NCBI RefSeq assembly: GCF_001905655.1
Contig: NZ_JMHT01000072.1
Coordinates: 1 to 64,000 of the forward strand
Length of the DNA stretch: 64,000 bases
Reading direction: 5' to 3'
Source of the DNA: Mycobacterium sp. ST-F2
Lineage (GTDB): Bacteria; Actinomycetota; Actinomycetes; Mycobacteriales; Mycobacteriaceae
A program made the translations under genes and the position numbers. Below the pieces are notes generated by a model. The model was not told where the DNA came from. It was given only the letters and a program-made list of their open reading frames with translations, and ran no database searches. Shown here one piece after another: positions 25,724 through 33,708 of this stretch (its first letter is position 1; every line of letters begins with the position of its first letter).

Positions 25724-26684
25724 GGCGGGTCTCCTGGACGGCTCGGCTGTCACAACTGATCGGCAACAACGCCAGGCCCGGATCGACAACGGTGCGCAGC
25801 CACTGCATCGTACGCTGCATGCCGTCCATGAGGCCGACGGCCGGCTGCCAGCCCAAGGTTTCGCACGCATACGCCGCGCCGGCCGCTTCGGCCTGCATAT
25901 CGGGGATGCAGGCCGAAGCGACGTTCGGGGACCACTGCTGGCCGTGTACCGACGAAATCATCTGCAGTACTTGCGCTACGGTCGCCTGACGCCCGGCGCG
26001 GACCTGGAAGGTGCCGGTGATCTGCATGGGCGCCTCGGCAGCGCGCACAAACGCAGCCACGACATCATCGACGTAGACGAGGTCGTGGACAGCGGTTGCT
26101 TCACCGTAGATCGTCACCGGACGACCCGAGATGAGCGCGCTGCCGAAGGCCATTATCATTCCGGCTTCTCCGTGCGGGTTCTGCCGCGGACCGTAAACAT
26201 CAGCCAGCGCAAGGCAAATCGGCGCCAATCCGTACATTCCCGCGTATGCGCCGAGGTAGAACTCACCGGCCAGTTTTGCCGCCGCGTGAGGTGAATTCGA
26301 GGCACCCGAGGCCGCGTAGACGATCCGCCGCACGCCGGCCAGCCGGCTCGCCTCGCAGACGTTGATGGTGCCCAGTACGTTGTTCCGTGCGTCGAAGTGC
26401 GGGTCGGCCACCGCGGCACTCAGATCGACCTGCGCCGCGAGGTGGAAGATGATGTCGGGGTTGGCGCCCGCGAAGACGTCCACCAACTCGGGTGCCTGAA
26501 TATCGAGCGGTACCAACGTGAATCGGCGGGGGTCGGTCGTGTTCGCCGCGAGCGCTTCCTGGAGATTGTCCACGGTGCCGGCACTCATGTTGTCGACGCC
26601 CACCACCTGATGACCGTCTGCGAGGAGACGATCGACAAGCGTCGACCCGATGAACCCGGCGGCGCCGGTGACGAGTGCTCGCAT
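25713..26684 (-). CDS. Extended-SDR NAD-dependent epimerase/dehydratase-like protein with altered active site
   Basis: Predicted 323-residue protein of the nucleotide-sugar epimerase/dehydratase family. The NAD motif GAAGFIG (7-13), the VDNMSAG acidic end and the DIIFHLAAQVDLSAAVADP region are clear, as are ADVYGPRQNP and YVDDVVAAF later on. The usual Ser-(about 24)-Tyr-x3-Lys triad is changed: the text reads AASGASNSPHAAAKLAGE, so the Tyr is His133 and the loop between Ser126 and His133 is about 15 residues shorter than normal. Activity may be lost or altered. ATG at 26684 has GGTGGAG at good distance; a GTG at 26693 is an alternative. It lies between glmS and the adenylation gene, which suggests a sugar substrate. 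Confidence 0.8.
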   Translation of the reverse strand: MRALVTGAAGFIGSTLVDRLLADGHQVVGVDNMSAGTVDNLQEALAANTTDPRRFTLVPLDIQAPELVDVFAGANPDIIFHLAAQVDLSAAVADPHFDARNNVLGTINVCEASRLAGVRRIVYAASGASNSPHAAAKLAGEFYLGAYAGMYGLAPICLALADVYGPRQNPHGEAGMIMAFGSALISGRPVTIYGEATAVHDLVYVDDVVAAFVRAAEAPMQITGTFQVRAGRQATVAQVLQMISSVHGQQWSPNVASACIPDMQAEAAGAAYACETLGWQPAVGLMDGMQRTMQWLRTVVDPGLALLPISCDSRAVQETRRAS

Positions 26685-26689
26685 TCGGA

Positions 26690-28477
26690 TCACTCCACCG
26701 TCACGGATTTGGCCAGGTTGCGCGGCTTGTCCACATCACGCCCGAGCGCGAGCGCGAGTTGCCGCGCCAGGATCTGCAGCGGCACCGCGGCCGCCAGCGG
26801 ACCCCACAGCGACAGCAGGTCGTCGACGACGGGCAGGGTGCTCTCGGGCCCGCCGATGCTGATGATCTGGCCGCCGCGGGCCATCACCTCGGCGACGTTG
26901 CCGGCCAGTTTGCGGTCTGCGCTCTCGATCACCACCACCGGCGTACTGGTCCCGACAAGAGCCAGCGGTCCATGCTTGAGTTCGCCGGCCGGGTAGTGCT
27001 CGGCCCACTGATACGTCAGCTCCTTGAGCTTCAAAGCTCCTTCAGCGGCATACGGCAGACCGGCACCCCGGGCGATGAAGATGAAGCCCGACGCGGTCAT
27101 CAGCCCGTCGATGAGCGATGGCACAACGTATTTGGCCGTCGCGCACGCAGCGGCCAGCTGCTCGGGAAGCCGCCGCAGATCGTCGACGAGTTGGCCGGCG
27201 GCGTGCTCCGAGAGACGGCGTCGGGCGACGAGCGCGGAGATCATCACCGCGACACCGGCGACGATCTGGCACACGAAGGTCTTCGTCGCCGCCACCCCGA
27301 TCTCCGGACCGGCCGCGCATGTCACCACCGCCTCCGCGCGACGGGCCAACGTGGAATGCGCGCTGTTGGTGATGGCAAGGACGGGTGGCTGCGACGCTCC
27401 CCGGGATTTCAGCGCGTGAAGGACGTCCGCTGTCTCTCCGGACTGACTGAACGCAACAGTCAGGGTGTGCGGTTCGAGCAGGGCATCATCGGCTTCGCTG
27501 CCGACCGTGGTCATGACAGGAAACCCGCCGACGGTACGCACGAAGTTGGCAACGACCGTCCCGGCATTCAGTGATGTGCCGCAACCGATTACCTGCATGC
27601 GGTCGAATGGCATCAGCCCGAGATCGCTCCACAGCTTGCCGTCCGCGATCCCTCGGCCCAGCTCGTCGAGCACCCTGGCCACTGCTTCGGGTTGCTCGTC
27701 GATCTCTTTGGCCATGTAGTCGGAGTAGCCGGCCAGGTCGACATCATTGCCGCGCATCAGACAGGGCGTCAGCGCCTGGGGCACGACATCCACCCCGTGA
27801 TTGCGCCAGCGGCCGCTACCACTGAGATCGACGACATCGCCGTCGTGGAGAACCCGGAACCGGTCGGTCCAATCGGCGATCGCTGCGATGTCGCTGGTCG
27901 CAAAATCGCCAAGTACCGTGTGCGCCACCAGTAATGGTGAGTGATTGGCGGCCACCACGAGCTGGCCGGTGTCCTTTTCCAATACGGCCAGTGCCCACGA
28001 ACCTTCCAGCACGGCCAGTGCGTCCTCCACGGCCTCGACGAGATCGCCGCCCAGTTGCAGCTGTTCTTCCACCAGATGGCAGATCACCTCGCTGTCGACC
28101 GACGAGGTGAACACGTGACCGGAGGTGGTCAATGCGGTGCGCAGTGTGTCGGCGTTCTCGATGATCCCGTTGTGCACCACACAAATACGACCCGTGCAGT
28201 CCACATGCGGATGTGCGTTGTCTTCTGTGACCGTGCCATGTGTCGCCCAGCGGGTATGACCGATGCCCACCGAACCGAAAGCTGGTCCAGCCCACTCCCG
28301 TACGCGTTTGTCGAGAGCACCGACTCGCCCGACGGTTCGGACGGTGGCGATGTCGCCCGTGACAGTGCGTACCGCGACACCAACCGAGTCGTAGCCGCGA
28401 TACTCCAGCCGGCGCAGCGCGGCGATCAAGTAGTCGATCGCCGGTTCGCTTGTCCGACATGCGATCACACCGCACAT
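26690..28477 (-). CDS. glmS: Glutamine-fructose-6-phosphate aminotransferase (GlmS), probable second copy
   Basis: Predicted 595-residue enzyme that makes glucosamine-6-phosphate from fructose-6-phosphate and glutamine. The N-terminal glutaminase domain starts MCGVIAC, giving the catalytic Cys after Met removal, and has RRLEYRGYDS and GHTRWATHG. Two SIS domains follow, the first with CGTSLNAG and SQSGETADV, the second ending in KSVTVE. The length is slightly below the usual 600-625. An AGGGAG site precedes the start. Mycobacteria normally carry glmS in a ribosomal/cell-wall region, so this copy next to polysaccharide genes is probably an extra one supplying amino sugar; that is inferred from context. 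It leads the eight-gene operon. Confidence 0.92.
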   Translation of the reverse strand: MCGVIACRTSEPAIDYLIAALRRLEYRGYDSVGVAVRTVTGDIATVRTVGRVGALDKRVREWAGPAFGSVGIGHTRWATHGTVTEDNAHPHVDCTGRICVVHNGIIENADTLRTALTTSGHVFTSSVDSEVICHLVEEQLQLGGDLVEAVEDALAVLEGSWALAVLEKDTGQLVVAANHSPLLVAHTVLGDFATSDIAAIADWTDRFRVLHDGDVVDLSGSGRWRNHGVDVVPQALTPCLMRGNDVDLAGYSDYMAKEIDEQPEAVARVLDELGRGIADGKLWSDLGLMPFDRMQVIGCGTSLNAGTVVANFVRTVGGFPVMTTVGSEADDALLEPHTLTVAFSQSGETADVLHALKSRGASQPPVLAITNSAHSTLARRAEAVVTCAAGPEIGVAATKTFVCQIVAGVAVMISALVARRRLSEHAAGQLVDDLRRLPEQLAAACATAKYVVPSLIDGLMTASGFIFIARGAGLPYAAEGALKLKELTYQWAEHYPAGELKHGPLALVGTSTPVVVIESADRKLAGNVAEVMARGGQIISIGGPESTLPVVDDLLSLWGPLAAAVPLQILARQLALALGRDVDKPRNLAKSVTVE

Positions 28478-29134
28478 GGCCGATCTCCCTGCTCGATTTG
28501 CAGATTGATTGCTGAGTGCAGCATGTTTGCCCTCACAATCGGCAGTGGCCTAACTATCGGCTAACTTTGACCGGACCGTACATAGATCCTCAGAGCCGAA
28601 TTCGGACTGGACCCGCACTAGACAGACCTAGTCCCCGGGACGACGCGGACTAGGCCGGGTACCGCAGACAGGAGTACCGGAAGACGGGCTCCCTCTGACA
28701 TCGACATCAGCGGCACAGAAGGCTGAGCAACGGACATCGGCGCGAAACACTGGTTAACACAGGCCAGAACCGCTCGCAGCACCCAGCATGCAGGCATACC
28801 CAGGACCGCGGGCGCAGCTGGTTCTCACCACCCGGCGCGCGCCCTTTTATACGCCGATCTACTGACGGATTCGTCGAATACCGGCACTGCGGGCCCCCGT
28901 CGCCCGACCGGCGAGAACTAGTTCCGCTGACCCGAACCGAGACTTCGAGCTAACACAGCTAACTGACAACGTCGCGATAAGCGACGAAGGGTATTATTTG
29001 CCAGCACGTCAATCCGGACCGATTCAATTGGCCGGTGCAATACCTGATTGCCCAAGGGTGGTGTTGTTCGACGAGAAGGAGTAAGGATACCGAGCAGGAC
29101 TTCGGAGTTGCCTACAGCGGAGGCAAGACCACCC
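28478..29134. promoter_or_regulatory. Divergent regulatory gap between glmS and acyltransferase genes
   Basis: About 657 bases with no convincing gene separate the minus-strand glmS operon from the plus-strand acyltransferase. Visible structure includes paired CTAACT words at 28549-28555 and 28560-28566 (CCTAACT, GCTAACT). A second pair of GCTAAC words is at 28949 and 28958. There is an inverted repeat CCTAGTCC (28627-28634) with GGACTAGG (28647-28654), and a 10-base palindrome GAACTAGTTC at 28915-28924. The symmetric placing of GCTAAC pairs towards both ends suggests operators shared by the two divergent promoters. No regulator gene lies nearby. Confidence 0.4.
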
Positions 29135-30238
29135 ATGACGAACAAACCTGACCCCGCGACACGGGACAGCCGGTTGGACGTCGCTCGGGGCTCGGCGATT
29201 GTCGCGATCGCGTTGGTGCACGTGGTCCGGGGACTGACGGCCTCCGGCCGCCTCGACAGTGCGTATTCGGACGTGGTCGCCAGAAGCGTCGGCCTGTGGT
29301 GCCTTACTGTTTTCGCTTTCGTGGGTGGCACTTTCGTCCCCCGGGCGGTCGAGCGGCATGGGCTACAGCCGTACCTCAAAGCGCGGATCCCCAGCCTCGT
29401 CGTGGTGTATCTGATCTGGGAGGTCATCCAGGGAACCGTCCGCGTACTTGCCGGCGGCGACGCCAATCATCACCGCTCGACCATCGACACATTCAATCTC
29501 TGGCGCCCGGACGTACAACTTTGGTACCTGCCGTTCCTGGTCCTCGTCACGCTGATCTTCGTCCCGATGCGGCCATGGCTCGCCGGCCGTGCGCCGTGGG
29601 CGTTGGCGATCGCGGCAGCAGTCAGCATCGCCTTCTGGGGCCTCGACGGCGGGTACGTCGGTACGCAGGGCACCGGCTTGGTGGTGTTCTTCGTCGCTGG
29701 ACTGGTCGTGGGCACCGCCACTGTGCAGTCGGTGCTCGATCGTTTCTCAGCTACCCAGGCGGCAGCGATCAGCGTTGTGCTGCTTCCGCTTACGGGCTTC
29801 CTATGCGTACACACCACGGCGATCCTGCCGACCTACTTCTGGTTTCAGCACACCCCGGCGCGGGTGGTGATCGGTATTGCGCTGGCATTGGTGGCATCGC
29901 CGGCGATCCTGCTCTTCGGGCATGCCGCGCGAAACTCCCGGTTTCTGGCGCTGTGCGGACGAAGGTCTCTCGATATCTATCTCGCACACATCGTGCTTTC
30001 CTCCGGCGCCAGAATCGTGCTGATCAAGTTGGGCGTGGAGAATCTGTGGGTGATCCTGACGCTGTCGTTCATCGCCGGCCTCGCCGGATCCCTGCTGGTG
30101 TCGGCGGCGCTGCGCAGGACAGGCTTCAGCTGGCTTTTCGACGGGCCGAATTGGTTGGCCAGAATTGCGGCGAAGCAGCGACCACATTCACCCGCCAGCG
30201 ACGCTCGCAACATCGGCGACGGCCGACAATTTGGCTAG
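29135..30238 (+). CDS. Acyltransferase-3 family membrane protein
   Basis: Predicted 367-residue integral membrane protein with about ten helices. The N-terminal RLDVARGSAIVAIALVHVVRG is the family signature (D-x-x-RG-x-A...H), with the histidine thought to be catalytic in OafA/WecH-type O-acyltransferases. WYLPFLVLVTLIF and the late RRSLDIYLAHIVL helix also fit. Such proteins add acetyl or other acyl groups to surface sugars. The ATG at 29135 is chosen because it leaves the normal short cytoplasmic tail; a GGAGG lies 11 bases upstream. It is alone on the plus strand, convergent with the HAD gene, and probably decorates the polysaccharide of this locus. Confidence 0.85.
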   Translation: MTNKPDPATRDSRLDVARGSAIVAIALVHVVRGLTASGRLDSAYSDVVARSVGLWCLTVFAFVGGTFVPRAVERHGLQPYLKARIPSLVVVYLIWEVIQGTVRVLAGGDANHHRSTIDTFNLWRPDVQLWYLPFLVLVTLIFVPMRPWLAGRAPWALAIAAAVSIAFWGLDGGYVGTQGTGLVVFFVAGLVVGTATVQSVLDRFSATQAAAISVVLLPLTGFLCVHTTAILPTYFWFQHTPARVVIGIALALVASPAILLFGHAARNSRFLALCGRRSLDIYLAHIVLSSGARIVLIKLGVENLWVILTLSFIAGLAGSLLVSAALRRTGFSWLFDGPNWLARIAAKQRPHSPASDARNIGDGRQFG

Positions 30239-30247
30239 CTGCCGCTA

Positions 30248-30913
30248 CTAACCGGCTTGGGCGATCAGTGCGTCCAAATGACGGAACTCGCTTATCCAGA
30301 AATCCGGCTGATGGTCGTATTCGCCGATGGCGCGCGTTTCACAATGACCTTCTCCCACACCAATAGTCGTCCAACCGAGATTGGCAGGAGCCCGGAAATC
30401 CTTGGCTGGATTGTCGGCGACATAGAAGAAATCGCAGCCCGGGTTCCGGCACATGATCGCCTCGAACCTGCGGGCGTCCGGTTTGTCCGCCGCACCCCAT
30501 TCTTCGGAAATGTAGGCCTCGATGTCGGTCAGGCCGAGCGCGGCGAGTTTCGCGCGCTGGGTGATCGACCGCCCGTCGGTCAAAACCGCGATGCCGGCAC
30601 AGGCGTGTTTGAGTTTGTTCACCGTGTCGACCGCGCCATCAGCCAAGGTGATCGACGGCCGGTGCAGACGGTAGGACCACAGAAATGACTCCTTGGCCCG
30701 GGGATGAAGGCCCAAATACGCTGCGAGAGTCCCGAATACGTCAGGGTCGCCGGACTGATGCCAGGTCATGAGCAGCGGGAGGGCGTCGACGCCGAAGAGT
30801 TCCGCGACGAGCCCGGCAACATGCGTGAAGCCGGATCGCTGGTAGTCCGCTTCGGCGTACAGGGTGTCGTCCAGGTCCATGACGACGAACGCCGAAGAGT
30901 CAATCAGATACAT
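30248..30913 (-). CDS. HAD-superfamily hydrolase
   Basis: Predicted 221-residue HAD protein. Motif I is DLDDTLY (nucleophile Asp in FVVMDLDDTLY), motif II is VLTDGRS, motif III has a lysine near AADKPDARRF, and motif IV is FFYVADNPAKDFRAP. The cap is a small helical insert after motif I. These are usually phosphatases acting on sugar phosphates or similar small molecules. It starts inside the end of the ATP-grasp gene (about 14 bases overlap), so the two form one unit. It may dephosphorylate a product of the ATP-grasp step or a sugar phosphate of this locus; the substrate is unknown. Confidence 0.82.
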   Translation of the reverse strand: MYLIDSSAFVVMDLDDTLYAEADYQRSGFTHVAGLVAELFGVDALPLLMTWHQSGDPDVFGTLAAYLGLHPRAKESFLWSYRLHRPSITLADGAVDTVNKLKHACAGIAVLTDGRSITQRAKLAALGLTDIEAYISEEWGAADKPDARRFEAIMCRNPGCDFFYVADNPAKDFRAPANLGWTTIGVGEGHCETRAIGEYDHQPDFWISEFRHLDALIAQAG

Positions 30914-31886
30914 GGACAAGAACTTTCGCGTCGTAGCGCAGCATCAGGAGATTGCGCTGCCAGCCCTCGAATACAGGGATGTCGGCGCCGTGGAAGTACT
31001 CGCGCAGCAGCCACTCCGCGTAGTTCGCCCCCGCTGCCGCGGTCAACGGATACCCGCCGCCGAACCGCGGGTTGATCTCGAGGCCGATGACCGCACCGGT
31101 CACGGGATTGCCGAACACCTGGACGGTGCAGCAACCGCGCGCACCGTCCAGGTGCTGCAGCCGCGGCCAGAGGAACGTGTAGACGAAGCTGCCGTGGGTG
31201 ATCCCCTTGCTGACCTCTCCGCTGCGAACTTCGAGCCTTTCGCGGGGCACCAGACATTTCAGCTGCCCGGTCCGGTCGTAGTAGGCGTCAGCGGTGTACT
31301 CACGAAAATCGCTGCCGATCAACTCCATGAACATCAGTTTGGGATCACCGAGTTGGCGGTCGGTGAGGTGATCCGCGGAGTGCAATACCTCCGCACCAAC
31401 ACTGCTGCTGCCGTCGAATGGCTTACAGAAGCACGGGAACTCGACGTCGTGACGCTCGTAGATTCGCGGGTACGGGATGTCGATGGCATTGAAGACCGTT
31501 CCGGTCAGCCGCTTGTCCCGGCAGTGCGTCACCAGATGCGCGTCGGACACACACGCGTACGTGCCCTGCGCGCCCAGCGTGTCGCGCAGTCTCGCCAATG
31601 TGGGCAATTCCGTGTCGATCGTCGGCACGATGAGACCGATCGACAGCCGGTCGCACAATGCGATCAACTCGTCTTCGTAGGCTGCGTCCCCCACGCGTGG
31701 CAACTGTGCACATGCATCGGCGATCTGACAGGCGGCCGAGCAGTGCGGCAACGCGTCCGCGGCCACCACGCGCGATTCTGGCAACAGGCGTCGGGTCGCC
31801 GCCTGGAACTCCTGCACGAGTTCCACGCGCCGACCCGCGGACAGAATCAGGACGTTCGCACGAGCTCCATCAGCCCTATCGGCCAC
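30900..31886 (-). CDS. ATP-grasp ligase (PylC/CarB-like)
   Basis: Predicted 328-residue protein. An N-terminal Rossmann-like preATP-grasp domain (ANVLILSAGRRVELVQEF) is followed by the ATP-grasp fold. That fold has FPCFCKPFDGSSSVGAEVL for the phosphate loop, a central EYTADAYYD strand, and AVIGLEINPRFGGGYPLTAAAGANY with the metal-binding EINPR motif. Relatives join a carboxylate to an amine or thiol using ATP. The start is a GTG with GGAG eight bases upstream; an upstream start at 31940 would add an unlikely extension. With the overlapping HAD gene it forms a two-gene unit, with the 257-base gap to ltp2 upstream. In this setting it might attach an amino acid to a sugar; that is inference. Confidence 0.82.
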   Translation of the reverse strand: MADRADGARANVLILSAGRRVELVQEFQAATRRLLPESRVVAADALPHCSAACQIADACAQLPRVGDAAYEDELIALCDRLSIGLIVPTIDTELPTLARLRDTLGAQGTYACVSDAHLVTHCRDKRLTGTVFNAIDIPYPRIYERHDVEFPCFCKPFDGSSSVGAEVLHSADHLTDRQLGDPKLMFMELIGSDFREYTADAYYDRTGQLKCLVPRERLEVRSGEVSKGITHGSFVYTFLWPRLQHLDGARGCCTVQVFGNPVTGAVIGLEINPRFGGGYPLTAAAGANYAEWLLREYFHGADIPVFEGWQRNLLMLRYDAKVLVHVSD

Positions 31887-32143
31887 GACGGCGCTCCACA
31901 AGGCGGCCGGCGCGGACGATCTCGATGGCGGGCGCGGCAAGTCGATGTGCCATGTGTCCCCGTTTCGAGCGCTACGGCGGTTCCTAGCTAATATTGGCGA
32001 ACATCGTCCGCATCAGCAACCGTATGCCTCAACAGCGCATAGAGCGAGACCCGAGCCGAAGCTGTCGATGGTCACGCAGTTTCAGCGAACATGTCACCTG
32101 TGAGAATCCTTGGAGCGCGCTGTGCTCCCCTGGGCCGGAGAAG

Positions 32144-33304
32144 TCAGCCCAGGATCAGGCCCGAGGTCGGAACGCCGGTGCCGGCGGTGACGAGCACGTG
32201 CTCGACGTCCGGCACCTGGTTGACGGACGTCCCGCGCAGCTGGCGGACGCCCTCGGCGATGCCGTTCATCCCGTGGATGTAGGCCTCACCGAGCTGGCCG
32301 CCGTGCGTGTTGATCGGCAGCTTGCCGCCCAGCTCGATCGCACCGTTCGCGATGAAGTCCTTGGCCTCGCCCTTGCCGCAGAAACCGAGCTCTTCGAGCT
32401 GGATCAGCGTGTACGGGGTGAAGTGGTCGTACAGGATCGCGGTCTGAATGTCATTGGGCGTCAAGCCACTCTGGCCCCAGAGCTGCTTGCCCACCAGACC
32501 CATCTCGGGCAGGCCGAGCTCGTCGCGGTAGTACGAGTACATGGTGAACTGGTCCTCACCCGCAGCCTGCGCCGCCGCCTCGACGACAACCGGACGCTGC
32601 TTGAGGTCCTTGGCGCGCTCGGGCGTGGTCACGACAATCGCCACCCCGCCGTCGGTTTCCTGACAGCAGTCCAGCAGGCGCAGGGGCTCGGCGATGAAGC
32701 GCGAGTTCTGGTGGTCCTCGATGGTGATGGGCTTGCCGTAGAAGTGCGCCTTCGGGTTGGTCGCCGCGTGCTTGCGGTCAGCCACCGACACCACACCGAA
32801 ATCGGCACTGGTGGCGCCGTATTCGTGCATGTAACGCTGTGCGACCATGGCCACCGAGGCAGCCGGGGTGCTCAGCCCGTGCGGGTAGGACCAGCTGTAC
32901 TCGACACCGCGCGAATCAGCGTTGACGGTCAGCCCCGTCATCACCTGACCGAAGCGGTGCTCCGAGCGCTCGTTGAACGCCCGGTATGCCACAACGACTT
33001 CCGCGATGCCGGACGCCACCGCCAGCACAGCCTGCTGCACCGTTGCCGCGGCCGCGCCGCCGCCGTAGCCGATCTGGCTGAAGAACTTCAGCTCACCGAT
33101 ACCGGTGGAGCGGGCCACCGCGGTCTCCAGGTTGGAGTCCATGGTGAACGTCACCAGACCATCGACGTCCCTGGGCGACAGGCCCGCGTCGTTCAGGGCG
33201 TCGGTGACCGCCTCGGCGGCCAGCCGCAGTTCACTGCGGCCCGAGTTCTTGGAGAAGTCGGTGGCGCCGATGCCGGCGATGACGGCCTTGCCGGAGATGC
33301 TCAC
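32144..33304 (-). CDS. ltp2: Ltp2, thiolase-fold aldolase of cholesterol side-chain cleavage
   Basis: Predicted 386-residue SCP-x thiolase-like protein, the Rv3540c orthologue by sequence and gene order. Ltp2 acts with the DUF35 domain of ChsH2 as a retro-aldolase. It releases propionyl-CoA and androstenedione from the 17-hydroxy-3-oxo-pregnenoyl-CoA intermediate. The usual thiolase nucleophile is absent: the GYGGGAAAATVQQA stretch has glycine where thiolases have Cys. A YDHFTPYTLIQLEELGFC region and THGGQLGEAYIHG are kept. The GTG start overlaps the chsH1 stop (GTGA). It is the last gene of the cyp125-fadE28-fadE29-chsH2-chsH1-ltp2 group, expected to be under KstR. Confidence 0.93.
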   Translation of the reverse strand: MSISGKAVIAGIGATDFSKNSGRSELRLAAEAVTDALNDAGLSPRDVDGLVTFTMDSNLETAVARSTGIGELKFFSQIGYGGGAAAATVQQAVLAVASGIAEVVVAYRAFNERSEHRFGQVMTGLTVNADSRGVEYSWSYPHGLSTPAASVAMVAQRYMHEYGATSADFGVVSVADRKHAATNPKAHFYGKPITIEDHQNSRFIAEPLRLLDCCQETDGGVAIVVTTPERAKDLKQRPVVVEAAAQAAGEDQFTMYSYYRDELGLPEMGLVGKQLWGQSGLTPNDIQTAILYDHFTPYTLIQLEELGFCGKGEAKDFIANGAIELGGKLPINTHGGQLGEAYIHGMNGIAEGVRQLRGTSVNQVPDVEHVLVTAGTGVPTSGLILG

Positions 33305-33708
33305 TGCACAGCTCCCATCGTGAGCGTCGAGGTGGCGATGACGTGGTCGCCAAGGCTGTTGCTGCCCACCACTTTCAGCGTCACCAGATCACCTTCGACA
33401 GCGGTCACCTCACCACGGAAGGTGATGGTGTCGTAGGCGTACCACGGCACGCCGAGGCGTAGCTTGATGGACTTGACGATGGCGTTCGGACCGGCCCAGT
33501 CGGTGACGTACCGCCCCACCAGACCGGTGTCGGTCAGGATGTTGACGAAGATGTCCTTGGAACCCTTGGCCTGTGCCTTGTCCCGGTCATGGTGCACATC
33601 CTGGTAGTCCCGGGTGGCGATGGCGGTCGAGACGATGAACGTCGGGTCGCCGTAGATCGACAGTTCTGGCAGCTTGGTGCCCACGGTGGCACTGACGGTG
33701 GCGGTCAC
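33301..33708 (-). CDS. chsH1: ChsH1, MaoC-like enoyl-CoA hydratase subunit
   Basis: Predicted 135-residue single-hotdog MaoC-like protein, the Rv3541c orthologue. With ChsH2 it forms the heteromeric hydratase for 3-oxo-pregna-dienoyl-CoA in removal of the last three side-chain carbons of cholesterol. The hydratase motif is visible as RDYQDVHHDRDKAQ, with Asp and His in the D-x4-H spacing. The GTG start overlaps the chsH2 stop as GTGA, and the gene ends overlapping ltp2, so translation of the three is coupled and probably equimolar. Confidence 0.93.
   Translation of the reverse strand: MTATVSATVGTKLPELSIYGDPTFIVSTAIATRDYQDVHHDRDKAQAKGSKDIFVNILTDTGLVGRYVTDWAGPNAIVKSIKLRLGVPWYAYDTITFRGEVTAVEGDLVTLKVVGSNSLGDHVIATSTLTMGAVQ

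Noticed and set aside
22528-28477. Conventional NRPS or glycopeptidolipid cluster
   Set aside because: There is a single adenylation enzyme and a carrier protein, with no condensation, thioesterase, methyltransferase or MmpL genes as in GPL or typical NRPS loci.
32128-32155. CCTGGGC/GCCCAGG hairpin at the end of ltp2 as a terminator
   Set aside because: The arms are only 7 bases, the loop is long, it overlaps the stop codon and there is no T-run on the minus strand.
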